From: an uncultured Clostridia bacterium
GTDB lineage: Bacteria > Bacillota > Clostridia > Oscillospirales > Oscillospiraceae
NCBI GenBank assembly: GCA_945635805.1
Contig: CALZCW010000061.1
Coordinates: forward strand, 1 to 5,299
Direction: 5' to 3'
Length of the DNA stretch: 5,299 bases
The position numbers were made by a program, and so were the translations under genes. A model generated the notes under the pieces. That model worked only from the letters and a program-made list of their open reading frames with translations. It had not been told where the DNA came from and ran no database searches. This document shows, one piece after another, positions 1 to 5,299 of the stretch. Numbering within the stretch: the first letter of the stretch is position 1; the number at the start of each line of letters is the position of its first letter.

Positions 1-426
1 GTGATGCAAATTCGAAACAACTATGATATAATGTGGAAAAAGGTCGGTGGCGGTGCCGGAAACGGTATATTCAACGGCGATATTGGCACGATTTTGGAGA
101 TCGACTCCCAGGAGGACGCCATCCGCATCCGCTTTGACGACCGGGAGGTGCTCTACGATTCGGACATGCTGCCGGAGCTGGAGCTTGCCTACGCTATCAC
201 CGCCCATAAAAGTCAGGGCAGCGAATACCGCGCAGTGATCTTCGTCACCTATGCCGGAGCGCCCATGCTGCTGACAAGAGGCGTCCTCTATACGGCCATC
301 ACCCGCGCGCGGGAACTGCTGATCCTCATCGGCAACGAGGAGATCGTGGCCCAGATGACCCAGAATAACCGCCGCAACAAGCGCTACAGCGGGCTGCGTC
401 TGCGCCTGGTGGAGCGGATGTCATGA
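1..426 (+). CDS. recD2: RecD2-type ATP-dependent DNA helicase, C-terminal part (5' truncated by window edge)
   Basis: This is the end of a superfamily 1B 5'-3' DNA helicase of the RecD2 (RecD-like, RecBC-independent) family, which acts in DNA repair and recombination in the cytoplasm. The reading frame is open from the first base, so the real start lies upstream. What is visible is the last 141 codons: a VMQIRNNYD segment (about residues 1-9), an SH3-like stretch with GIFNGDIGTI (about 22-31) and an FDDR turn, then the UvrD_C_2-type helicase motifs AYAITAHKSQGSEY (motif V region, about 63-76) and LYTAITRARELLILIG (motif VI region with the arginine finger, about 96-111). These are diagnostic of RecD2 rather than of PcrA/UvrD. 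The stop TGA overlaps the next start as ATGA, so comF is very likely translationally coupled. The fragment appears intact. The full protein would normally be about 700-800 residues (family knowledge); the N-terminal extension cannot be checked here. Confidence 0.92.
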   Translation: MMQIRNNYDIMWKKVGGGAGNGIFNGDIGTILEIDSQEDAIRIRFDDREVLYDSDMLPELELAYAITAHKSQGSEYRAVIFVTYAGAPMLLTRGVLYTAITRARELLILIGNEEIVAQMTQNNRRNKRYSGLRLRLVERMS

Positions 427-1073
427 GGCTTTTGGATTGGCTTCTGGATCTGATCTATCCGCCCAAATGCGTCTTTTGCGGCAGGCTCCTGCACAGCGGT
501 GAGACCGACCTGTGCGGAAAATGCCGGCACAGCCTTCCGGATTTTGACGGCAGCGTCAAACGGGGGAAATTCTACCGGCAGTGCTGGCCGGTTTATACCT
601 ATGAGGGCGCAGTGGTCGATTCCATTCACCGCTTCAAATTCGGCGGAATGCAGCAATACGCGCAGGCCTACGGCAGGCTGATCGCCGCCATGCTGCTGCG
701 CTGTCGGGTGGAGTTTGACGTGCTGACCTGGGTGCCCATCAGCGCAAAACGCTGCCGCAAGCGGGGCTACGACCAGTCCTGGCTCATTGCAAAGGCCGTT
801 GCCGGGGAACTGAAGGTCCCCTGTGTGCGCACCCTGGAAAAGTTCCGGGACAACAAGCCCCAGTCCCGCCAGAAGGATGCGGCCAGCCGCCATTCCAACG
901 TTCTTAACGTCTATCGCAGCGTCCACCCGGAAAATTTCGCTGGAAAGCGGGTTCTGCTGATCGACGATATCATCACTACCGGCGCGACGCTCACCGAGTG
1001 CAGCAAGGTTTTGAGGATTGCCGGTGCAGATGAGGTGGAGTGTGCCGTTCTGGCGGCGACCATGCTCCGTTAA
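423..1073 (+). CDS. comF: ComF family protein (zinc-ribbon phosphoribosyltransferase-like)
   Basis: The protein is 216 residues, a normal length for ComF/GntX-family proteins. It opens with a four-cysteine zinc-ribbon (C16-x2-C19 and C31-x2-C34) preceded by the typical LLDLIYPPKC segment. The centre holds the family signature KRCRKRGYDQSWLIAKAVA (about 116-134) and an R-x-N-x-x-Q-x3-Q segment. The C-terminus carries the type I phosphoribosyltransferase PRPP loop VLLIDDIITTGAT (177-189, with acidic pair D181-D182). In competent bacteria ComF helps internalise or process incoming single-stranded DNA and is thought to sit with helicases such as ComFA or PriA; the enzymatic substrate is not firmly known. 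The ATG overlaps the recD2 stop and is served by GGTGGAG at 408-414, 8 nt upstream. Pairing with a helicase gene fits a DNA-uptake or recombination role, but no other competence gene is in the window, so natural transformation cannot be claimed. Confidence 0.94.
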   Translation: MRLLDWLLDLIYPPKCVFCGRLLHSGETDLCGKCRHSLPDFDGSVKRGKFYRQCWPVYTYEGAVVDSIHRFKFGGMQQYAQAYGRLIAAMLLRCRVEFDVLTWVPISAKRCRKRGYDQSWLIAKAVAGELKVPCVRTLEKFRDNKPQSRQKDAASRHSNVLNVYRSVHPENFAGKRVLLIDDIITTGATLTECSKVLRIAGADEVECAVLAATMLR

Positions 1074-1088
1074 AAAGAAAGAAACAGT

Positions 1089-1094
1089 AGGTGA
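1089..1094 (+). promoter_or_regulatory. Ribosome binding site deciding the mreB start
   Basis: AGGTGA lies 4 nt before the ATG at 1099. It selects that ATG over an in-frame ATG at 1018, which lies inside comF, has no comparable site, and would add 27 residues unlike any MreB N-terminus. Confidence 0.65.
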
Positions 1095-1098
1095 CAGT

Positions 1099-2130
1099 AT
1101 GTTTTTGTTTTCCAAAGACCTGGGGATCGACCTGGGCACTTCCAACATTCTCATTTATGCGGCGGGAAAGGGCATTGTGCTGCGCGAGCCTGCCGTGATC
1201 GCATTGGATAAGAACACGGGAAAGGTCCTGCAGGTAGGCGCTGCTGCGCGGAATATGCTGGGCAGAACGCCGGGCAATGTGGTGGCCATCCACCCCATGC
1301 AGGACGGCGTCATTTCCGACTATGAGCTGACAGCGCGGATGCTTACGGAGATGCTCCGGGGCGTCGTGAAGCACGCGGTGGTCAAGCCCCGCATGATCGT
1401 CTGCGTTCCCAGTGGCATCACCGAGGTCGAGGAGCGTGCTGTCATTCAGGCGGCAACGGAGGCCGGTGCGCGGCGTGTGTACCTGATCGAGGAACCGCTG
1501 GCTGCCGCTCTGGGTGCCAATCTGGACATCAGCGCGCCGGAGGGCCGCATGGTGGTGGACATCGGCGGCGGCACGACGGACATCGGCGTTTTGAGCATGA
1601 ACGGCGTTGCTTCCTCCGCTTCCATCAAGGTGGCGGGCATTGCCTTTGACGAAGCCATCGTCAAATATGTGCGCAAGCATTACGGCCTGGTCATCGGCAG
1701 CAACACTGCCGAAGATGTGAAAATTTCCATTGGCTGCGTCTGGCAGCGGCCGGAGACCCTCTCCATGAGTGTCAAGGGTCGTGATTTGAAAACCGGCCTT
1801 GCCCGGGAGATCGTCCTGACCTCCGACGAGATTGTCGAGTCCCTGAAGCGACCTGCCCGCCTGATCACCGACAAGGTGCTGGATGTGCTGGAGCTGACCA
1901 CGCCGGAGCTGGTGGCAGATATCTCCCAAAACGGCATCGTCCTCACCGGCGGCGGCAGCCAGATCTACGGCATGGACCTGCTGCTGCAGGAGCGGACCGG
2001 CGTCCGCTGTATGCTGGCCGACGACGCCGATTCCTGCGTTGCCTATGGCTGCGGCAAGAGCCTTGCATGGATGAACCATATGCAGGAGGATACCATCAAT
2101 ATCGCACGCCGCAGACTTTTGAAAGAATAA
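1099..2130 (+). CDS. mreB: MreB-family actin homologue (rod-shape determining protein), divergent
   Basis: The protein is 343 residues, the usual MreB/Mbl length. MreB forms membrane-bound filaments on the inner face of the membrane and guides the elongasome that builds the side wall. Visible actin-fold motifs, in order: phosphate-1 loop DLGIDLGTSN (7-16), the MLGRTPGNVVAIHPMQDGVISDYE segment typical of MreB (split by conserved Gly/Pro residues), SGITEVEERAV, LIEEPLAAALGA, phosphate-2 loop DIGGGTTDIG (154-163), and the adenosine-binding IVLTGGGSQIYG (280-291). A short hydrophobic N-terminus (MFLF) could help membrane contact. Two family-conserved acidic positions are changed: the GGD/AGD-x-FDEAI motif reads AGIAFDEAI (I181), and the VKxEIG motif reads VKISIG (S210). 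The gene sits 25 nt after comF and 21 nt before the deacetylase-like gene, not in an mreBCD cluster, so it may be a second paralogue (Mbl/MreBH-like). The family call is secure; which paralogue it is remains open. Confidence 0.92.
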   Translation: MFLFSKDLGIDLGTSNILIYAAGKGIVLREPAVIALDKNTGKVLQVGAAARNMLGRTPGNVVAIHPMQDGVISDYELTARMLTEMLRGVVKHAVVKPRMIVCVPSGITEVEERAVIQAATEAGARRVYLIEEPLAAALGANLDISAPEGRMVVDIGGGTTDIGVLSMNGVASSASIKVAGIAFDEAIVKYVRKHYGLVIGSNTAEDVKISIGCVWQRPETLSMSVKGRDLKTGLAREIVLTSDEIVESLKRPARLITDKVLDVLELTTPELVADISQNGIVLTGGGSQIYGMDLLLQERTGVRCMLADDADSCVAYGCGKSLAWMNHMQEDTINIARRRLLKE

Positions 2131-2135
2131 AGAAT
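2122..2135 (+). repeat. Two tandem copies of AAAGAAT across the mreB stop codon
   Basis: AAAGAAT occurs at 2122-2128 and again at 2129-2135, followed by AAAGG, the start of the next gene's ribosome site. The mreB stop TAA (2128-2130) spans the junction. It looks like a small slippage duplication in the mreB-deacetylase gap and probably has no function. Confidence 0.5.
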
Positions 2136-2143
2136 AAAGGAGG
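2136..2143 (+). promoter_or_regulatory. Strong ribosome binding site for the deacetylase-like gene
   Basis: AAAGGAGG lies 8 nt before the ATG at 2152. This is a full Shine-Dalgarno match at ideal spacing, the strongest in the window, and it fixes the start of the downstream gene. Confidence 0.85.
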
Positions 2144-2151
2144 CGAGGTCA

Positions 2152-3747
2152 ATGACAGAGCAAGACAACAGAAACCGCACTGATCGTCCGTTGGAGAATG
2201 ATCTGTCACGGGAACTGGATACACCTTGGGATGTGGAGGCGTTTTTACAGAACAAAACGGCAACCGCCGCACCACCGCGCAGTGGGGAGATACAGCGAGA
2301 CCCCTCGGAACGCCGGGAGCCGGAGCTGATATATCGGATGCCGGAGGAACCCCAGCCGAGAAAAAAGACGCCGCCCCGCAAGAAAACGCGGGTCAATGTG
2401 CGCGGTTGGGCCATTCTGATCGGCATCTGCCTGGCGGCGCTGCTTGTCCTGGTGGGCCTTATTTTCCTGGTAGTCAGCCTTTTCTCCACCGACGCACCGC
2501 AGGAGGACCAGACGCTCTATACCTCACCCACGGTCGAGAGCGTTTCCCGGGAGGAAATACTGAACGATATCCTCGCCCGTGCAGACCGTCTGGCCATGAG
2601 CTATGACTACGACGGTGCGGTGGCGGTTTTGGCCCAGTACGGCAGCGACTGGCTGGAGCAGCCGGAGCTGTCTCAGGCGAAGACCCGCTATCAGACTGCC
2701 CAATCCACCCTGGAAAAGGTGGCGGACACCAGAGACGTGACCTTCCTCAGCTTCCGCAGTCTCATCGCGGACACGAAACGGGCCTTTGACGGGGACGAGG
2801 ACGCTGAATCCTACAATCAATACCATGTCACGATCAGTGAATTTAACGCCATTCTGGAAAGCCTCTATGCTGGCGGCTATGTGCTGGTCAGGCCTCACGA
2901 CCTGTTTACCACCAAGGTGGACGACGACGGCAAGCAGACCTATGAACAGGGCGAGATCTATCTGCCCGCCGGGAAAAAGCTGCTGGTCATCGTGCAGGAC
3001 GACGTGAACTATTACGCCTCCATGGTCGACAGTGACGGCGACGGTCTGGCAGACGCCGGCGGCGACGGCTTTGCCTATCGGCTGGCAGTGGATGCCGACG
3101 GGAACCTCACCTGCGATTATATCGGCGACGACGGCAAGGAAAGCCAGGGCGACTACGACCTGGTGCCGATTCTGGAGAGCTTTGTTGAGGAGCATCCGGA
3201 TTTCTCCTATCGCGGCGCAAAGGGCGTTGTGACCGTGACGGGAAGCGAGGGCGTTTTCGGCTACCACACCCATCCGGACTGGAAGGCCAAACTGGGCGAG
3301 AGTAGCTATGCCAGGGAGGTCGAAATGGCGCAGAATGTCGCAGCCTGCCTGAAAGCCAACGGCTGGGAGATCGCCTGTCATACCTACGCCCACATAAGCT
3401 ACGGCGACTCTGACGCTGCTGCGATCTCTGCCGATGTTTCCAAGTGGGAAACGGAGGTTCAGACCATCGTCGGTGACACAGATCTGCTCTTCTATCCCAT
3501 TAAGGGCGGCTTGTATGAGTACAGCGGCAGCGGCTATGAGGCCATGCAGGAGGCGGGCTACCGCTTCTACTGTACCACGGCAGCGGAGGCCAATGATCTG
3601 CGCCTCCTGGACGGCTACATCCGTATCAGCAGAAGGCTGGTCGGCGGCTATTGGCTGGTCAACGAGCCGGAGACCCTGAAAGACCTGTTTGACGCGAAAA
3701 AGCTGGTCGATGAGGTCCGGCCAACACCGGTGCTGCCGATTTCCTGA
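2152..3747 (+). CDS. Membrane-anchored, divergent polysaccharide-deacetylase-like (NodB-fold) protein
   Basis: The protein is 531 residues. It has a polar cytoplasmic N-terminus (1-69), a basic, Pro-rich stretch with two RKKT blocks (70-84), one membrane helix (about 85-111), then an outward-facing region. Residues about 134-183 (RADRLAMSYDYDGAVAVL and after) look helical, TPR-like. The rest resembles the NodB/carbohydrate esterase 4 fold seen in clostridial deacetylase-like proteins: FLSFRSLIAD start segment, VIVQDDVNYY (D283-D284, motif-1 position), CHTYAH (H410, H414, motif-2 HxxxH) and LLFYPIKGG (446-453, motif-3 position). The Asp and two His could form the metal site. The motif-3 Arg is absent, and motifs 1 and 2 are about 125 residues apart instead of the usual roughly 50. 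The insertion holds a calcium-loop-like D293-S-D-G-D-G-L-A-D301. CE4 enzymes remove acetyl groups from peptidoglycan or other wall glycans; activity and substrate here are inference. Last gene of the operon, followed by a terminator. Confidence 0.75.
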   Translation: MTEQDNRNRTDRPLENDLSRELDTPWDVEAFLQNKTATAAPPRSGEIQRDPSERREPELIYRMPEEPQPRKKTPPRKKTRVNVRGWAILIGICLAALLVLVGLIFLVVSLFSTDAPQEDQTLYTSPTVESVSREEILNDILARADRLAMSYDYDGAVAVLAQYGSDWLEQPELSQAKTRYQTAQSTLEKVADTRDVTFLSFRSLIADTKRAFDGDEDAESYNQYHVTISEFNAILESLYAGGYVLVRPHDLFTTKVDDDGKQTYEQGEIYLPAGKKLLVIVQDDVNYYASMVDSDGDGLADAGGDGFAYRLAVDADGNLTCDYIGDDGKESQGDYDLVPILESFVEEHPDFSYRGAKGVVTVTGSEGVFGYHTHPDWKAKLGESSYAREVEMAQNVAACLKANGWEIACHTYAHISYGDSDAAAISADVSKWETEVQTIVGDTDLLFYPIKGGLYEYSGSGYEAMQEAGYRFYCTTAAEANDLRLLDGYIRISRRLVGGYWLVNEPETLKDLFDAKKLVDEVRPTPVLPIS

Positions 3748-3762
3748 CCGCGATACTTTCAT

Positions 3763-3806
3763 AAAAGAACGGCTTCTTCCGTGAATCAGGAAGAAGCCGT
3801 TCTTTT
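3763..3806. terminator. Bidirectional intrinsic terminator between convergent genes
   Basis: The arms AAAAGAACGGCTTCTTCC (3763-3780) and GGAAGAAGCCGTTCTTTT (3789-3806) are perfectly complementary over 18 bp around an 8-nt loop (3781-3788). T-rich ends occur in both directions because the arms end in A4/T4 blocks. It starts 15 nt after the deacetylase-like stop (3745-3747). For the minus strand, the stop TGA (3788-3786) is in the loop, and the right arm encodes the last six residues KRTASS, so the hairpin overlaps that coding sequence. Confidence 0.88.
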
Positions 3807-5123
3807 GGCATTGAGCATAGCCAGGACACACCAGAAATAGGGGGCGGTGATGGGCTGGCTGATGCCGAAAAAAGCCTGGATACAGTAGGCCAGCACTGCA
3901 GCGCCCAGGAGAGCGCATACCCTGTCTTTTGCCGCGTTTTTGAGCCAGTGCGCAGCAGAGAGAATCAGCGCACCAAGATAGGCAGCCAGGGCAAAAATAC
4001 CTTGGTGATAGAGAATATTGAGATATTCATTGTGGGCCGCGTCGTATAGCTTGACCCGTACCACCTCACCGGCGGCGTTAAAGAGCTGCCGTTCCCCGAC
4101 GCCGGTGAGCGAAAGGGTGTCAGGACCGGTGCCGAACCAGAGATGGTCCCCGAAATTCTCCAGCACTTGTCTCCAGATGAATACTCGCCCGGAGCCGTAG
4201 CTGTTTTTGAAATTTCCATGGAGGACCTCATGCAGTTCGTGCAGCTCCTTCTGGGGAAGATCCAGAAAATAGGCACCGACCAGACAGCTCACCAGGAGAA
4301 ACGCAATACCAAAGGTTATATGTTTTTTTACCTTGACACTGACAGGCAGCACCACGGGGAGAGAAAGCAATGCGCCCAGCCCGACGCCGAGAAGACCGGC
4401 TGCCACGGAAATTTTCCACAGCAGACACAGGCACAGCAGCAGGGGAACAGTCAGAAGAAATCGCAGTCTGCCGGACAGCCGGAGAAGCGCGGCCCAGAAG
4501 ACCGGTATGGCAATGCAGAAAAATGCGGCGACAGAGTCAATGTTTCCGATGGTGCCGAGAAATGACGCGCTGTAATGTAGAAAGGGGTTGGCAGCGCCGA
4601 TCTCAGGAAACAGGCCGAGAGGATTCCAACCGAGAATTTGCAGGAGGGAAATGATGCAGAAGACCGTCACCGACGTCCCAAAGCCCCAGAGCAGGACAGG
4701 ATTTGGCTCAAAAAAAGAGGAAACACAGAGAAAGACCAGGCAGTAGGCCGCGATGCACAACGCGCCCTCATTGCGGCTCCCGCCGAGCCAGACGACGCTG
4801 CCGTAGTCGGACAGGAGGGCCGACAACAGCGTAAAGAGCAAATAGAAAAGAATGAATCTCTGCGGCCAGGAAGAACGCCTGACGGCGGAAATTACAGAAG
4901 AAAACCGAATCCTTCCGTGCAAAAGGTCCCCCAAAAACAGGAAAAGCAGGGAGAAAAGATATACCGCGCTGAGGATCAGAAAAAAGTTCGCCTTGGCCTT
5001 GGAAATGTCCGTCAGGCCGCCCTTGTGAAACCAGAGAGGAAAGACGGTTGCCATCAGAAGCAGATAGGCGTCAGTCATCACGGTATAGGGACTTTTTTTC
5101 GTGGTTTTTCTGCATTTTTTCAT
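3786..5123 (-). CDS. O-antigen ligase / Wzy_C-like polytopic membrane protein
   Basis: From ATG at 5123 the protein has 445 residues and about 12 predicted membrane helices by eye, starting with AYLLLMATVFPLWF and ending with PYFWCVLAML, after a short basic N-terminus (MKKCRKTTKK). Between helices 9 and 10 lies a long extracellular loop with the hallmarks of the Wzy_C superfamily: YGSGRVFIWR (309-318, Arg313), FGTGPDTL, and AHNEYLNILYHQG (H364). Family members transfer or polymerise lipid-linked glycans on the outer face of the membrane: O-antigen ligase WaaL, Wzy polymerases, teichuronic acid polymerases and protein O-oligosaccharyltransferases. In a Gram-positive the acceptor would be wall polymer, glycolipid or protein; the sequence does not say which. 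A longer in-frame start (TTG at 5144) is rejected because it lies between the -10 box and the expected transcription start. It is a single-gene unit with its own promoter, convergent with the mreB operon, and has no glycosyltransferase neighbours in the window. Confidence 0.82.
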   Translation of the reverse strand: MKKCRKTTKKSPYTVMTDAYLLLMATVFPLWFHKGGLTDISKAKANFFLILSAVYLFSLLFLFLGDLLHGRIRFSSVISAVRRSSWPQRFILFYLLFTLLSALLSDYGSVVWLGGSRNEGALCIAAYCLVFLCVSSFFEPNPVLLWGFGTSVTVFCIISLLQILGWNPLGLFPEIGAANPFLHYSASFLGTIGNIDSVAAFFCIAIPVFWAALLRLSGRLRFLLTVPLLLCLCLLWKISVAAGLLGVGLGALLSLPVVLPVSVKVKKHITFGIAFLLVSCLVGAYFLDLPQKELHELHEVLHGNFKNSYGSGRVFIWRQVLENFGDHLWFGTGPDTLSLTGVGERQLFNAAGEVVRVKLYDAAHNEYLNILYHQGIFALAAYLGALILSAAHWLKNAAKDRVCALLGAAVLAYCIQAFFGISQPITAPYFWCVLAMLNAKRTASS

Positions 5124-5133
5124 GGCTCCACCG

Positions 5134-5139
5134 TCCTTT
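5134..5139 (-). promoter_or_regulatory. Ribosome binding site for the Wzy_C-like gene
   Basis: On the minus strand AAAGGA (5139 to 5134) lies 10 nt before the ATG at 5123. No comparable site precedes the in-frame TTG at 5144. GGTGGAG, closer to the ATG, is too near to act well. Confidence 0.65.
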
Positions 5140-5146
5140 CGCAAAC

Positions 5147-5175
5147 ATTATATCCGTCAGAAGCACAGATTGCAA
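5147..5175 (-). promoter_or_regulatory. Sigma-A (sigma-70-type) promoter for the Wzy_C-like gene
   Basis: Reading the minus strand, a -35 box TTGCAA (5175-5170, 4 of 6 to TTGACA) is followed by a 17-nt spacer and a perfect -10 box TATAAT (5152-5147). The transcription start should fall near 5140, giving an untranslated leader of only about 17 nt that begins at the ribosome site. The -35 box starts 2 nt from the end of the livF terminator hairpin. Confidence 0.78.
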
Positions 5176-5177
5176 TG

Positions 5178-5215
5178 AAAAAACGCACCGCAAGAGACTT
5201 GCAGTGCGTTTTTTT
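5178..5215 (-). terminator. Intrinsic terminator of the liv transcript
   Basis: The outer arms 5178-5188 and 5204-5214 pair over 11 bp, the inner arms 5190-5194 and 5198-5202 pair over 5 bp, and the loop is 3 nt (5195-5197). The single unmatched position (C5189/A5203) is a G-U wobble in minus-strand RNA but a C-A mismatch in plus-strand RNA, and six T residues follow in the minus direction. Both points favour use by the minus-strand livF gene ending 20 nt upstream. Seven T residues at 5209-5215 could also stop plus-strand transcripts. Confidence 0.85.
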
Positions 5216-5234
5216 CAATCAAAAGGAGAATGAA

Positions 5235-5299
5235 TCAGCCGCCAAGATAGGCTTTTTTGACCTTGTCGCTGTGGGCAAGCTCCTCGCCGGTGCCGGAGA
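5235..5299 (-). CDS. livF: LivF-like branched-chain amino acid ABC transporter ATP-binding protein, C-terminal fragment
   Basis: The frame runs in from the right edge and ends at TGA (5237-5235). It gives 20 full codons, SGTGEELAHSDKVKKAYLGG, too short to appear as a standard long open frame. The pattern GTGEEL...D.KVKKAYLGG at the extreme C-terminus is characteristic of LivF, and related to the end of LivG, ATPases that power uptake of leucine, isoleucine and valine through the LivHM permease on the cytoplasmic side of the membrane. The Walker motifs lie outside the window, so the call rests on this tail alone, and a related amino-acid or urea transporter ATPase is possible. LivF is usually the last gene of liv operons, which agrees with the terminator 20 nt downstream. 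Confidence 0.8.
   Translation of the reverse strand, partial: SGTGEELAHSDKVKKAYLGG

Noticed and set aside
1018..1098. Longer in-frame start for mreB inside comF
   Set aside because: The added 27 residues do not resemble an MreB N-terminus, whereas ATG 1099 gives the standard MFxFSKDLGIDLGT-type start with its own ribosome site.
384..1154. 256-codon open frame on the minus strand antisense to comF
   Set aside because: It lies wholly opposite a well-supported gene, has low-complexity shadow-like composition and no family motifs; open antisense frames are expected from this codon use.
991..2079. 362-codon open frame on the minus strand antisense to mreB
   Set aside because: It is His/Asp/Ala-rich shadow translation of mreB with no recognisable domain or credible start context.
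3748..3762. Possible regulatory RNA or promoter in the gap after the deacetylase-like gene
   Set aside because: Only 15 nt separate the stop from the terminator; nothing but the terminator is present.
2524..3918. 464-codon open frame on the minus strand antisense to the deacetylase-like gene
   Set aside because: It would run through the bidirectional terminator and into the convergent gene, has no motifs, and covers a plus-strand gene with clear structure (TM helix, NodB-like motifs).
4143..4654. Several overlapping plus-strand frames of 80-140 codons opposite the Wzy_C-like gene
   Set aside because: They are Arg/Gln-rich shadows of transmembrane coding sequence and have no motifs or ribosome sites of note.
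5124..5144. TTG-initiated extension of the Wzy_C-like protein by seven residues
   Set aside because: The codon lies between the -10 box and the predicted transcription start and lacks a ribosome site.
5222..5251. AAAGGAGA followed by ATG on the plus strand, like a small gene start
   Set aside because: The spacing is too short and the frame ends after six codons (MNQPPR); it is opposite the livF tail.

Overview
This window looks like chromosomal DNA of a low-passage-through-foreign-DNA, ordinary core region from a Gram-positive anaerobe of the Clostridia, most likely the Oscillospiraceae/Ruminococcaceae side (inference). The reasons are a RecD2-type helicase, strong AGGAGG-like ribosome sites, a moderately GC-rich coding style, and an MreB and a membrane-anchored deacetylase-like protein whose sequence signatures resemble those of gut Clostridia. 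No mobile element, CRISPR array, tRNA or rRNA is visible.

Layout. Positions 1-3747 carry four plus-strand genes packed as a probable operon: the 3' end of recD2 (1-426), a comF-family phosphoribosyltransferase (423-1073, ATGA overlap with recD2), an mreB-family actin homologue (1099-2130), and a single-pass membrane protein with a divergent NodB/polysaccharide-deacetylase-like extracellular domain (2152-3747). The gaps are -4, 25 and 21 nt. A perfect 18-bp inverted repeat (3763-3806) closes the operon. It also serves the convergent minus-strand gene, whose last codons and stop lie inside it. That gene (3786-5123) encodes a polytopic O-antigen-ligase/Wzy_C-like membrane protein. It has its own near-consensus sigma-70/sigma-A promoter (5147-5175). 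Immediately upstream lies the terminator (5178-5215) of another minus-strand gene, whose last 20 full codons (5235-5299) match the C-terminus of LivF, the branched-chain amino acid ABC transporter ATPase.

How the genes relate. RecD2 and ComF are DNA-metabolism/competence-type proteins. MreB, the deacetylase-like protein and the Wzy_C-like protein all point to cell-envelope construction, but only MreB and the deacetylase-like protein share a transcript. The two points most worth a second look are the MreB, which departs from the family at two normally acidic positions and has no mreC/mreD beside it, and the deacetylase-like protein, which keeps the Asp and His-x-x-x-His metal-site candidates but lacks the usual motif-3 Arg and carries a calcium-loop-like insertion. 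I see no clearly new multi-gene system here.
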